Both the position numbers and the translations under genes were made by a program. A model generated the notes under the pieces. The model saw nothing but the letters and a program-made list of their open reading frames with translations, ran no database searches and was not told where the DNA came from. 64,000 bases of DNA. Source: Streptomyces zhaozhouensis. Lineage in GTDB: Bacteria > Actinomycetota > Actinomycetes > Streptomycetales > Streptomycetaceae. This document shows, in pieces, positions 35,691-44,871 of this stretch. Location: the NCBI RefSeq assembly GCF_900230195.1, contig NZ_OCNE01000008.1, forward strand, positions 1 to 64,000, written 5' to 3'. The stretch's first letter is position 1. Each line of letters opens with the position of its first letter.

Positions 35691-36319
35691 CCGCCGCCGC
35701 TCCCGGAGGCGTCGTCGCCATCGTGCGGCTGCGCGCCGCGCCGCCCGACGCGCTCCACGACGTCCTGGTGGACGCCGGCGTCCACGCGCTGGAGGTCACC
35801 CTCACCACCCCGGGCGCCGAGGCCGCCCTCGCGCGGTGGCGCGCCGCCGGGGGGCCGGCGGCGGTCGGCGCGGGCACGGTGCGCACGCCCGAGGACGTGC
35901 GTCGCGCGGTGGGCGCCGGCGCCCAGTTCCTGGTCACCCCCACCACCTCGCCCGCCGTCCTCGACGCGGCGGGCGAGGCCGGGGTGCCCGTGCTCTGCGG
36001 CGCGCTGACCCCCACGGAGATCGAGACGGCCTGGCGCCTGGGCGCCGCGGCGGTCAAGGTCTTCCCCGCCGACACGGCCGGCGCCCACGACTACGTCCGC
36101 GCCGTCCGCGCCCCGCTCCCCGACATCCCGCTGCTCCCGACCGGCGGCGTCGACGCCCCGGCCGCCCGGGGCTACGCGGCGCTCGGCTGCCACGGGGTCG
36201 GCGTCGGCTCCTCCCTCGTCAGCGCCGCCGCCACCACCCCCGCCGCCCTCGCGTCCCTCCGCACCCGCGCGGCGGCACTGACGGCGGCGTGGCGGGAGGG
36301 GGCCCGCGAGGGCGCGTGA
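35687..36319 (+). CDS. eda: KDPG/KHG-type aldolase
   Basis: The 210-residue class I aldolase belongs to the Eda family. Key pieces are the arginine in AIVRLRA, the Glu in HALEVTLTTPGAEAAL near 37, VGAGTV near 60 and the Schiff-base lysine in AAAVKVFPAD near 125. LLPTGGV is the phosphate-loop region. It cleaves 2-keto-3-deoxy-6-phosphogluconate or a relative to pyruvate plus an aldehyde. Translational overlap with the permease gene places it in the importer operon. Together with the enolase-family dehydratase across the divergent promoter it completes an Entner-Doudoroff-like route. No kinase or dehydrogenase gene accompanies it here. Confidence 0.9.
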   Translation: MTAAAPGGVVAIVRLRAAPPDALHDVLVDAGVHALEVTLTTPGAEAALARWRAAGGPAAVGAGTVRTPEDVRRAVGAGAQFLVTPTTSPAVLDAAGEAGVPVLCGALTPTEIETAWRLGAAAVKVFPADTAGAHDYVRAVRAPLPDIPLLPTGGVDAPAARGYAALGCHGVGVGSSLVSAAATTPAALASLRTRAAALTAAWREGAREGA

Positions 36320-36332
36320 GCGGAGGCGCGGA

Positions 36333-36560
36333 TCAGAAGTGCGGGTCGAGCGAGGACCCCCACTGGATCTCCTGGGAGTCGTACAGGAACCAGTAGTCGG
36401 TGAGCAGCGCCTCGTCCCAGTCCGGGGTGTCGGGGTGGAGCGTCGACTGCTGGACGTGGTAGCCGTCCCCGGGGATGAGGCAGTCCTTCCACGTGTAGGT
36501 GTCGGCGCCCAGGTGCATCGGGCGCTCGCCGGCGCCGAGGATCGACCAGGTGCAGTCGCC
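36333..36560 (-). pseudogene. C-terminal remnant of an unrecognised gene
   Basis: About 75 codons ending at 36333 look like genuine protein: MHLGADTYTWKDCLIPGDG, HVQQSTLHPDTPDWDEAL and LTDYWFLYDSQEIQWG, rich in aromatic and acidic residues. Upstream in the same frame the sequence turns into arginine/proline-rich non-protein text, and I find no continuation in the other two frames. It appears to be the surviving end of a disrupted gene whose family I do not recognise. The rest of 36561-36880 shows no gene. Confidence 0.45.
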
Positions 36561-36880
36561 GGTCGCGACCCCGAGGCGGAGGTCGCGTGGCCGGCGTCGT
36601 ACGCACCGGTGCGCGCCGGCGAGGCCGCCCGGGCGACCGACGCCCGGGCGGTCCGTCGTCCGCCTCGGGACCAACGCGAATGCCGCCGACCTCCTGCCGA
36701 CCCGTCATGCGGAGGTGCGCATTCCGCCTGTCGAATTCGACGCGCCGGCCGACGTGCGGCCACAAGCCCCAGCTCCCGGCCGCCGGACGACCGCCGCGTC
36801 GCGTCCGGGGCGGGGCGGTCGTTGGCCGGAAAGCCGTCCTTGTGTGGGCGGGGCGACGGCGGGATGCTCGTCGCGTGCAC

Positions 36881-36909
36881 TTGTCATGAACACGTGACCG
36901 GTGTGTACC
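36881..36909 (+). promoter_or_regulatory. Promoter of the streptogrisin-like protease
   Basis: TTGTCA (36881-36886), a 17-base spacer and TGTACC (36904-36909) precede the protease start by about 40 bases. A strong AGGAGG ribosome site lies seven bases before the GTG start. Confidence 0.45.
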
Positions 36910-36950
36910 CCTCTCACGAAACCTTGGACCTCAACCAGGAGGAAACAAGC

Positions 36951-38024
36951 GTGACGAACAGACGCAAGTCCGCCCGGCGCCTCACCATGGCCGTCACCGG
37001 TGTCGCGGCACTGCTGGCCGGATCGTTCACCATGTCGCAGGCGAACGCCCAGTCCCAGAGCTTCACTCCGGACACCCTGTCCTCGCAGGCGGCCGTCGAG
37101 CTGGCGACCACCCTGGACGAGACGCTGTCCGCCGACACGGCCGGCACCTTCTACGACGCCGAGACGGAAACCCTCGTGGTGAACGTCACGGACGGTTCCG
37201 CCATCGCCGAGGTCCAGGCCACCGGCGCCGAGGCGCGCGTGGTGGAGCACTCCATGACCGAGCTGGAGGCGGCGGCCGGCGAGGTCGAGGAGTACGCCGT
37301 GCCCGGCACGGCGTGGGGCATCGACCCCGTCGCCAACGCCGTCAAGGTGACGGTGGACTCCACCGTCACCGGCGACGCGCTCACCGAACTCCAGGACACC
37401 GTGGCCGACCTGGGCGGCCAGGCCGTCCTGGAGCAGGTCGACGGCGAGTTCTCCCCGTACATCGCGGGCGGCGACGCCATCTACCGCTCCGGCGCCCGCT
37501 GCTCGCTCGGCTTCAACGTCACCATCGGCGGCCAGCGCGGCTTCCTGACGGCCGGTCACTGCGGCTCGGCCGGCAGCAGCTGGTCGGCCTCCTCCGGCGG
37601 CTCGTCGTTCGGCACGCTGAGCACCAGCGTCTTCCCCGGCTCCGACTACGCCGCGGGCCGGTACAGCTCCAGCATCTCCAGCCCCAGCGCGGTCAACCTG
37701 TACAACGGCACCGCGCGCTCCATCACCGGCGCGGCCAACCCGGTCGTCGGCCAGACCGTCACCCGGTCCGGCTCGACCACGGGCGTCACGAGCGGCAGGG
37801 TCACCGCCCTCAACGTCTCGGTCACCTACCCGCAGGGCACGGTGCGCGGCACCATCCAGACGACCGTCTGCGCCGAGCCGGGCGACAGCGGCGGCGCCCT
37901 CTTCTCGGGCAACACCGCGCACGGCCTCACCTCGGGCGGCAGCGGCAACTGCTCCAGCGGCGGCACCACCTTCTTCCAGCCGGTGGTCGCCGCGCTGAAC
38001 GCGGTGGGCGCCACGATCCCGTAA
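36951..38024 (+). CDS. Streptogrisin-type secreted serine protease (S1 family)
   Basis: This 357-residue preproenzyme has a basic signal peptide ending about ANA (residue 35), then an alpha-lytic-protease-type propeptide. The mature domain starts around YIAGGDAIYRSG (~residue 166). The triad is visible: His in LTAGHCGSAG, Asp in FPGSDYAAGRY and Ser in AEPGDSGGALFSG. Disulfide cysteines surround RCSLGF/GHCG and GNCSSGGTTFF, as in streptogrisins A/B. It should be secreted and self-processed, with chymotrypsin-like activity on extracellular protein. The GTG start at 36951 follows AGGAGG. It is a single-gene unit ended by the hairpin at 38082-38116. Confidence 0.96.
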   Translation: MTNRRKSARRLTMAVTGVAALLAGSFTMSQANAQSQSFTPDTLSSQAAVELATTLDETLSADTAGTFYDAETETLVVNVTDGSAIAEVQATGAEARVVEHSMTELEAAAGEVEEYAVPGTAWGIDPVANAVKVTVDSTVTGDALTELQDTVADLGGQAVLEQVDGEFSPYIAGGDAIYRSGARCSLGFNVTIGGQRGFLTAGHCGSAGSSWSASSGGSSFGTLSTSVFPGSDYAAGRYSSSISSPSAVNLYNGTARSITGAANPVVGQTVTRSGSTTGVTSGRVTALNVSVTYPQGTVRGTIQTTVCAEPGDSGGALFSGNTAHGLTSGGSGNCSSGGTTFFQPVVAALNAVGATIP

Positions 38025-38081
38025 CGGCCGGCCCTCCGTCGGCAGGCGGCACACGACCTCAGGGGCCGCCAGGCACCTGAC

Positions 38082-38116
38082 GAGACGCCCGGCCGGGACC
38101 CCCGGCCGGGCGTCTC
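38082..38116 (+). terminator. Perfect hairpin terminator after the protease
   Basis: GAGACGCCCGGCCGGG and CCCGGCCGGGCGTCTC form a perfect 16-base stem with a three-base loop, 57 bases after the stop codon. Confidence 0.9.
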
Positions 38117-38224
38117 ACGCTTCCCCCACAGAACGCGCCCCGCCACCGGGACCGGACCCCGCGAAGGCGCCCCGCCGCCCCGCTTCCGAGGGCCGCGCCG
38201 CCCGGCGGAAGCCCTCGCGCGGCC

Positions 38225-39820
38225 TCACTCCCGGTCGTTGGGGATCGGGCAGTTGGCCTCCGGCGCCGCGCCGGTCGGCCAGGCCAGCCCTTCGAAGCGG
38301 ATGCCCCGTTCGGCGGGGTCGAGCCGCACGATGGAGACCGCCTTGTTGTACGACCGTCCGTAGGCGTCGAGGCAGATCCAACCGCTGGCGCCGTGGATGA
38401 AGTTGCCCGGGTCACCGTGCATCCGCGACCAGGCGTTCGCCACCGCGTCCAGGGGCGGGACCGCGCTCTCGGACGTCACCGAGTTCCGGATGCCCTCCAC
38501 GGCGGTCGTCACCGCGTCGTGCATCGTGATCGCCCGCGAGTCCGACAGGTCGAGCCCGGTCAGCCCCACCCTGTCTCGCGCTGCGAGCAGTTCGTTGAAG
38601 TCCGCCTCCGAACCCCCGGTGGCCGGCGCCTCCTCGGACCTCCAGGCGTCCGGGTGGGCGTTGCTGGTGTACCGCACCGTCACGCTTCCGCTCTCCAACC
38701 CCTCCCAGTCGAGCTTCTCGTCGGTGATGAGCGTGGAGGCGCCGGAGATCGTGATCACCTGGTAGTCCTTGTCCTGGCAGCCGCGTCCGACCAGCGCGTT
38801 CACGAAGAGCCTGAGCTGGACGTTGCGCCCGGCGAAATACACCGTGTCCACGTCGGTCATGTTGCAGATGCTGTTGACCATGGCCTGGAACTCGTTGGCG
38901 AGATTGCCCTCGTCGTTGATGTTCGGCGGGGAGCGGAACGTCTCGGGGGCGTGCGCCGCGTCCCGTGTCCGTTCCTGGTAGACCTCCCGCAGCGAGCTGA
39001 TGTAGTCGTCCTCCTCGCGCAGATCCTCGACCAGCAGTGTGCGCGAGGGGTCGATGTCGCCGAAGAAGGACGCCAGCGCCGCCGCCTGGTCGCTGTTGTC
39101 GGCGATCACCCTCGCCAGCCCCGGGTACGAGCCCTCCGGGTCGTTCTCCAGGCCGTCCGCGGTGAGGGGGCCCACGACCACCGGGATGCCATGGTCGCGG
39201 GTGAGTTCCCGCACGGCCGCGCTGGTCTCGTCGGTGCTGACGTTGAGCCCGGTGACGGCGCGCAGCCGCTCCTGCGGCGAGTCCGCCAGTTCGGCGAGCC
39301 GGTCGGTCACGACGGACCACTGCTCGCTGTGTTCCCCCGTGTTGCCCACGACGAGACGGATGCCGGGCCGTTCCGCCTCCCGGTTGGCGCGGTACTGCGC
39401 GAGATGGGCGCCCTGCAACTCCGAGACCATCTGCTGCTGTTCGATGGCGTCCGGCGAGGTGAAGGGCAGGATGAAGGCCACCGTCACATACGGCACCTCC
39501 TCGTCCGCCCACTCGCGTTCCACCCGCTCGTTCTCCGTCTTGACCAGGTCCAGCGACTCCCTGAGGTACTCGGCGAAGACATAGGAGCCGTCCGTGACGC
39601 CCACACACTCTCCGCCCTCGGTCTCCCGGACGATGCCCTCGTCCTCGTCGCAGGTCAGGTCGGGGAGTACGAGACTGACGACGCCCCACCCGCCCGCGAG
39701 CACGAGGGCGAGGGAGAGCAGGATCCCGATCGCCCGCAGGCGGCGCCGGGTCTTCCACCCCAGGTCGTTCCACCGGCGCCGCAGCTTCGCCCACGACTCC
39801 CGTCCCGTCGATGGCCTCAC
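38225..39820 (-). CDS. Membrane-anchored periplasmic-binding-like protein (type 1 fold)
   Basis: The 531-residue protein has a basic cytoplasmic start, one membrane segment around AIGILLSLALVLAGGWGVVS (near residue 35) and a large extracellular region. The extracellular part resembles type I periplasmic-binding proteins: VTVAFILPFTSP, GIPVVVGPLTADG, DTVYFAGRNVQLRLFVNAL and ITISGASTLITDE. There is no lipobox and no ABC permease gene nearby, so it is more likely a receptor than an importer subunit. The GTG start overlaps the stop of the P-loop protein upstream (GTGA), indicating a two-gene functional unit. The ligand and the signalling route are unknown. Confidence 0.85.
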   Translation of the reverse strand: MRPSTGRESWAKLRRRWNDLGWKTRRRLRAIGILLSLALVLAGGWGVVSLVLPDLTCDEDEGIVRETEGGECVGVTDGSYVFAEYLRESLDLVKTENERVEREWADEEVPYVTVAFILPFTSPDAIEQQQMVSELQGAHLAQYRANREAERPGIRLVVGNTGEHSEQWSVVTDRLAELADSPQERLRAVTGLNVSTDETSAAVRELTRDHGIPVVVGPLTADGLENDPEGSYPGLARVIADNSDQAAALASFFGDIDPSRTLLVEDLREEDDYISSLREVYQERTRDAAHAPETFRSPPNINDEGNLANEFQAMVNSICNMTDVDTVYFAGRNVQLRLFVNALVGRGCQDKDYQVITISGASTLITDEKLDWEGLESGSVTVRYTSNAHPDAWRSEEAPATGGSEADFNELLAARDRVGLTGLDLSDSRAITMHDAVTTAVEGIRNSVTSESAVPPLDAVANAWSRMHGDPGNFIHGASGWICLDAYGRSYNKAVSIVRLDPAERGIRFEGLAWPTGAAPEANCPIPNDRE

Positions 39821-41955
39821 GGTTCGACTCCTCTCGGTGGTGGCAGGTGGGGTGCCTGAACTCCCCTTCTCAGCGCGCCGTACCAGACCCTGGCGAGAGC
39901 CTCGATGACGCCCCGCTCTCTGTTGTGGGAGTGCAGTTGCACCGAGACGTGGTGGAACGTGTCGGGCAGCTCGTCGGTGGTCGGCACCGGCGCGAGCGGG
40001 CCGCTGTGCCGCCAGACGTAGGTCACCAGGCGTCGGACCATGTCGTGCGCTTCCTGGTGGTGCACGGTCTCGCAGGAGGGGCAGCCCAGGCCGTCGTCGG
40101 TCACCGGCACCACCCCGGCGGGCGGCCTCGGCGCCGCGCAGATCGCGTTGACGGCGGCGAGCCACTCCTCGGGGCCGCTCCTGGTCAGCCGGTGGTGCAG
40201 ACAGCGCACGACGCTGGCCAGATCGTGCAGGGCGAGCGTGTGGTGGAGATACGGCACGCTGTGCTCCGCCGCGCCCGGCGGCAGTTCCCTGAGGTTGTAC
40301 AACGACCGCAGGAACAGATGCGTGCGGGTCCACCGACCGGCCGCCTCCTCCGACGCCGAGGCCGTCAGGCGGTGCAGCAACAGGGTCCGCAGCCCCTGGT
40401 CCGCCACGAACGGCGCGCGGCCCTCGACGAGTTCCCCCGAGGGCCAGGGCCAGGGCCGCCTGTGCCAGTGGGCGGCGGCCAACTCCCTGCTCAGCGCGAC
40501 GAAACGGGCCTCCGCCTCCAACGGCGTCCGCACGCGCGGCGGGGTCCTGGCGCGCCACAGCCTGTGGGCCGCCCGGGAATCCAGGGCGGGGGCCAGCAGC
40601 GTCAGATCCTCGCGCGTGTCCGCCTCGGGAAGCAGACGCAGCAGCAACTCGTCCGCGTACGACCCGGCGTCGCCGGCCGTCCCCGGGGCCGGCGAGAGGC
40701 CGTGCTCGCCCCGCGCCGCGTCCACCAGATGGCGCACGCATCCGGCCCGCCCCGCGCTGAACCGCGCCACGGGCCACTGGAGGGAGGCGGGCAGGCCGCG
40801 CCCGGTGAGCATGGCGCGGATGTTCTTCTGGGACAGGGGCGGCAGGGCCAGCCGCACCGCCCCGCCGTCCGGCCAGCCCTGGCCGAGCAGCGCCAGCGGG
40901 CCGGGCCGTGGCTCCCGCCCGTCGTCGAGCTGGGTGGCCACGACGACGGGACGCGTGGTGACCAGGTCGTAGTGCGGGAGCAGGAGCCGGAGCAGGGCGC
41001 GTCCCGGCTCGGCGTGGACGTTGTCCAGCAGGATCAGCGGCCGCTTCGCGCCGTTGCCCAGCCGCTTCCTGGTGTAGTAGGCGTCGATGTCGTCGAGGAA
41101 GGCCGCGACCAGATCCTCCTCGGCGTCGATCCTGGTGTCCTCGCCGCGGAACTGCGCGTGGAAGGCGATCAGGAGCCAGAGGTTGCTGCTGTGGTGGACG
41201 CCCCTGCGGCGCATCCGCGCGCCCCACCAGGAGAACGGTGCCTCGTCCAGCCCGGTGGACTCCAGCAGCGGCCTGGCGGTGTCGACGACGAGGCCGGAGA
41301 TCGGCTCGGGCAGCCCGGTCACGGCTCCCAGATGGGTGACCAGCACGTCGAAGAGGGCGGCGAAACGGCGCCTGCGCTCACGCCGTGAGGCGTTCGGCTG
41401 CATCTGCTCCAGCCACGTGCCCAGTCGCTCCAGTTCCCTGCGGTAGTCGGCGGGCAGCACACCCTCCTCGCCCTCGTCCCCCTCACCGCCCTCCTCGTCC
41501 TCCCCGGAGGCGTCGGAGCGGAGGGGGCGCCAGGCGGTGGCCATCAACAGGCCGAGCGACAGCCGGGGGAACTCGATGCGGTGCATACCGGGGACGTCCG
41601 CGCCCAGCCGTGCCGCCAGCAGGAAGAGCAGATGGGTCACCAGGGAACCGGTGCTGCCGACATGCGCTCTGACGTCGGCGAGCCCAGGCTGACCGAAGCC
41701 CGGATGGGCCAGGTCCACCGAGGCCGTCGGCGTGCGCCCGGTGTACTGGGCCTCCAGGTCGCGGAGTACGGCGCTCTTGCCGCTGAGCCGGCCTCCCAGC
41801 AGTTGGACGACCGGACCGGGGACCGGCTTACCGCGCGGCGCTTCGGGATGGTCGTTCCCGAGGACCATGCGGGGCACCAGCAGCCCGGTCAGGGGCGTGA
41901 GGCCGTACAAGGGTTCCGATAAACCATTCGGAGAATTCGATCGCGCGTTCACCAC
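39817..41955 (-). CDS. P-loop NTPase coupled to the binding-like receptor
   Basis: The 712-residue protein has a Walker A motif GGRLSGKSAVL near residue 55 and a Walker-B-like PLILLDNVHAEP near 325. A long helical C-terminal region ends with a Cys pair (LGCPSCETVHHQE) that could bind metal. An acidic run (EDEEGGEGDEGEEG) lies near 150. The layout suggests a STAND/AAA-type signalling ATPase. It is translationally coupled to the membrane receptor downstream. The likely GTG start at 41955 has its ribosome site unusually close, so the true start could be a few codons further in. I do not recognise a named family. Confidence 0.75.
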   Translation of the reverse strand: MVNARSNSPNGLSEPLYGLTPLTGLLVPRMVLGNDHPEAPRGKPVPGPVVQLLGGRLSGKSAVLRDLEAQYTGRTPTASVDLAHPGFGQPGLADVRAHVGSTGSLVTHLLFLLAARLGADVPGMHRIEFPRLSLGLLMATAWRPLRSDASGEDEEGGEGDEGEEGVLPADYRRELERLGTWLEQMQPNASRRERRRRFAALFDVLVTHLGAVTGLPEPISGLVVDTARPLLESTGLDEAPFSWWGARMRRRGVHHSSNLWLLIAFHAQFRGEDTRIDAEEDLVAAFLDDIDAYYTRKRLGNGAKRPLILLDNVHAEPGRALLRLLLPHYDLVTTRPVVVATQLDDGREPRPGPLALLGQGWPDGGAVRLALPPLSQKNIRAMLTGRGLPASLQWPVARFSAGRAGCVRHLVDAARGEHGLSPAPGTAGDAGSYADELLLRLLPEADTREDLTLLAPALDSRAAHRLWRARTPPRVRTPLEAEARFVALSRELAAAHWHRRPWPWPSGELVEGRAPFVADQGLRTLLLHRLTASASEEAAGRWTRTHLFLRSLYNLRELPPGAAEHSVPYLHHTLALHDLASVVRCLHHRLTRSGPEEWLAAVNAICAAPRPPAGVVPVTDDGLGCPSCETVHHQEAHDMVRRLVTYVWRHSGPLAPVPTTDELPDTFHHVSVQLHSHNRERGVIEALARVWYGALRRGVQAPHLPPPRGVEP

Positions 41956-42455
41956 TCTCCCCCTCGAACCGCGCGACGCGCGGCCTGAAACACCTGCGTG
42001 AGGGGGCTCGGAATCGGCGGACGCACACTTCCCCCCTCGTCGCGTGCCCCCGAAGGCATCCTAGTGTTCCCCCTGTTGTCCGGGTGCGGTCCCGGAAAAG
42101 TTCTCGGACGGGAAAGGGAATCGCGAGGGGCCGGTGGGAACTCCGTTGCGAAAGGGGCGGGTGGGGCGCCGTTGCCACGGCAATGCGCGGACCGGGTACG
42201 TGCCGTCGTGGTCGCGTCGCCGGGGGGCGCGTGCCCGCTTTCAGGCGTGGAGGAGTGCGAGGTCGCGCCAGTGCCCTTCGCCGGCGGCGCGTTCCTCGGC
42301 GGCGGTGCCGGTGGAAGAATGCCGTCAGCCGCGACAGACCCCGGCGCGGTCTCGCCTTCCGCTACGACGAGAAACCGCGCCCGCATTCCTCGCCGCACTT
42401 CCCCTCGCGGTCGTGTTCATCCGGTCCGCGTCAGGAGTCCCGCGAAAGAGAGGCC
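41956..42455. other. 500-bp intergenic region
   Basis: No convincing gene. Short frames on both strands overlap each other and are rich in Arg, Gly and Pro. The region probably holds the promoter of the NTPase-receptor pair (minus strand) and the 3' end of the kinase transcript. Confidence 0.5.
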
Positions 42456-44168
42456 CTAGTCCAGGAGAGGGGGCGGGAAGTCCGCGCAGCCGCTGTAATC
42501 GGCGGTGGCGGAGAGGGGCGTGTCGGAGGGGTAGAGGGTGGCCTCGACGGAGTAGGTCAGGAAACAGTCGTCGGTCGGATAGGGGTATTCGAGGGCGACG
42601 AACTCGCTGGGCCCGGCCAGGTCGTCGGAGATTCGGACGTCCTGGAAGGCGCCGTCCACATACCAGTCCACGACGACCCAGGAGTCCGCGTCGATGCCGT
42701 CCACCCCGATCTCGGCGTACCCCATTTCGCAGGCGCAGGAGTCGTCGTAGAGCGTGACGAAACTGAGGATCTCGATGCTGGCCGAGGCGTTGTCCCGGGC
42801 GTCGTGCGTGTCGCCGGTGGGAGGCGGCTCCTCGACCGCCTCCTCGGTGGTGGGGTCGGGTTCGGGCTCCGGTTCCGGCTCCGGCTCCGGTTCGGGCATG
42901 TCGGGTTCGTCCGCGGTGGAGGGTTCCGGGTCCGGCGTCCGGGGCGTGCGCGAGGAGGCGGTCTGCTGGTCGCCAGGCGCGGCGCCGTCGGCGTGCTCGT
43001 CGTCGGAGCCGCCGCCGCTGGAGAGGACGGCGATCAGGACGACGGCCAGCGCCGCGGCGGCCACGGTGCCCACGGCCGCGAGGGCGGCGCGGCGGGCGCC
43101 GTTGCCGGGGCCGCCCGGCCGGGGGGCCGGCCGGTGCGGCGGGGCGGTGGTCAGCGGCCCGGGGACCGGTGCGGACATGATCCGCGGCGGAACGAGCGGC
43201 GGCAGGGCGGGTGCCGGTGCGGCCGGCGGCGGGCCCGGGGCGACCAGGTGGGTGGGGAGCCAGCCGTCGCCGGGGAGGTGGTCTGCCAGGCCCATCGCCG
43301 CGGCCAGCTCCCGGCAGGACTCGACGAGGGCTGCCGGGTCCGGGCGGTCGTCGGGGTCCTTGGCCAGGCAGGCGCCGAGCAGGTCGCGCAACTCGGCCGG
43401 GCAGCCGGCCAGATCGGGTTCCTCGTTGATGATCCGGTAGAGGAGCGCGGGGGTGGCACCCTCGCCGAACGGGTGGCTGCCGGCGGCGGCGAACGCGGCG
43501 GTCAGGCCCAGCGCGAACACGTCCACCGCGGCCGTCACCGAGCCGTGGCCCACGATCTGTTCCGGCGCCATGAACGCCGGGGTGCCGACGCGGGACTCGG
43601 CGCTGGTCAGCGAGGTGGCGTCGGCGGCCCGCGCGATGCCGAAGTCGATCACGGCCGGCCCGTCCGCGGCCAGCAGCACGTTGCCCGGCTTGAGGTCGCG
43701 GTGGACGACCTCGGCCGCGTGGATGGTCGCCAGCGCGTCGGCGACCGCGGCGATCAGCCGGACCACCGCGTCGGGCGGCAGCGGACCGTGCGAGGCCACA
43801 GCCGCCAGCAACGAGGGGCCCGGCACGTACTCCGTGGCCAGCCAGGGCACTGCGGCGTCGGTGTCGCTGGCGACGAGCGGGACCAGGAACCGGCCGTGCA
43901 CCCGCCGGGCCGCCTTGACCTCGTGTTCGAACCGCCGCCGGAAGAGCGGGTCTTCGGCGAGCTGGGTGTGCACCAGCTTGAGCGCGACGGGGCGGCCGTC
44001 CGGGGCGGTGGAGAGGTAGACGGTGCCCATGCCGCCGGTACCGAGACGGCCGTGGAGGGCGTGGCCGGCGACCTCGCGCGGGTCCTGCGGTTGGAGCGGC
44101 CGGACCTGGTCGGCGGGCGGCGGGCCGGACGTCGGGTCGGGCGTCGGACCGGCCCCTGGTTCCGTCAC
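42456..44168 (-). CDS. Membrane serine/threonine kinase with extracellular Cys-containing domain
   Basis: The 570-residue receptor-like kinase has the G-loop GTGGMGTV near 44, the lysine in VALKLVH near 61, VVHRDLKPGN near 154, DFGIA near 174 and APEQ near 200. A Pro-rich juxtamembrane stretch leads to one membrane helix (AALAAVGTVAAAALAVVLIAV, near 360). Outside are an acidic EPEPEP repeat linker and a beta-rich domain with four cysteines (SCACEMGY, DDCFLTYS, GCADF), probably disulfide-bonded. No PASTA repeats are present, so the sensor is of another type. The GTG start at 44168 follows GAGGGGG. Its extracellular ligand is unknown. Confidence 0.93.
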   Translation of the reverse strand: MTEPGAGPTPDPTSGPPPADQVRPLQPQDPREVAGHALHGRLGTGGMGTVYLSTAPDGRPVALKLVHTQLAEDPLFRRRFEHEVKAARRVHGRFLVPLVASDTDAAVPWLATEYVPGPSLLAAVASHGPLPPDAVVRLIAAVADALATIHAAEVVHRDLKPGNVLLAADGPAVIDFGIARAADATSLTSAESRVGTPAFMAPEQIVGHGSVTAAVDVFALGLTAAFAAAGSHPFGEGATPALLYRIINEEPDLAGCPAELRDLLGACLAKDPDDRPDPAALVESCRELAAAMGLADHLPGDGWLPTHLVAPGPPPAAPAPALPPLVPPRIMSAPVPGPLTTAPPHRPAPRPGGPGNGARRAALAAVGTVAAAALAVVLIAVLSSGGGSDDEHADGAAPGDQQTASSRTPRTPDPEPSTADEPDMPEPEPEPEPEPEPDPTTEEAVEEPPPTGDTHDARDNASASIEILSFVTLYDDSCACEMGYAEIGVDGIDADSWVVVDWYVDGAFQDVRISDDLAGPSEFVALEYPYPTDDCFLTYSVEATLYPSDTPLSATADYSGCADFPPPLLD

Positions 44169-44301
44169 GCGGGTGTCCCCCTCACTGCGTGGTCGGCGGT
44201 GGGCGCCACCGGGTGTAGGTCATCGTACGGCGGGTCGGGCGGCGTCCGTCCACGGGCGTGGACGACGGTCGGTGGCGGCGGCGGACCGGGGTGGCGCCTC
44301 G

Positions 44302-44871
44302 TCACAGGCGCAGGGTGAACCGGCGGCAGACGTGGACGCGCGAGAACTCCGCCCTCAACCGCTCCTCGTCGTCCAGGTCGGCGTTCAGGAAGACGGCCAT
44401 CGGTCTCAGTCCCGGACGCCGGCTCTCCACGGCTCGGTCCGCCTCGCCGGGCGAGGTGTAGTGGTGCGCGTAGACGTGCAGGTAGTGGCTGCTCTCGGTG
44501 AACCCCATGGCTCGATACCAGCGCAGGGTGTCGGGGTGGTCCCGCGTCCAGGCGTCGAGCGCGTTCAGGTTCAGGGCACGGGCGCGGGCTCGGGCCTCCG
44601 CGAGGAGGGCCCGGCCGTGTCCCCGGTGCTGGTGGTCGGGGTGGACGGCGACCGTGTCGATGGTGGCCAGGTCGTCGTCGACCGTGACGTCCATGGCGCC
44701 GAGCACGGCCCCGGAACCGTCCGTGGCGACCAGCTCGAAGCCCGGCGGAGGGATCTGGGGCTTCGTCTGGTCGACGTCGTCGAAGTAGGGGGTGTCGAGG
44801 AAGGAGAGCACCCGGCAGCGGAGCCATGAGGTCTCGTCCGCGGGGGTGTAGTCACGGATGACACGGGTCAC
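44302..44871 (-). CDS. GNAT-family N-acetyltransferase
   Basis: The 189-residue protein has the GNAT core. Motif A is VAVHPDHQHRGHGRALLAEA near 92-111, with the acetyl-CoA pyrophosphate loop QHRGHGRA. Motif B follows as DTLRWYRAMGFTESSHYLHVY. The GTG at 44871 follows GAGGA; the longer frame adds an unlikely Arg/Thr-rich N-terminus. The substrate is not predictable. Confidence 0.9.
   Translation of the reverse strand: MTRVIRDYTPADETSWLRCRVLSFLDTPYFDDVDQTKPQIPPPGFELVATDGSGAVLGAMDVTVDDDLATIDTVAVHPDHQHRGHGRALLAEARARARALNLNALDAWTRDHPDTLRWYRAMGFTESSHYLHVYAHHYTSPGEADRAVESRRPGLRPMAVFLNADLDDEERLRAEFSRVHVCRRFTLRL

Noticed and set aside
41949..42459. Open frames in the gap between the P-loop NTPase and the receptor kinase
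   Set aside because: Both strands open at once with low-complexity translations; no ribosome sites.
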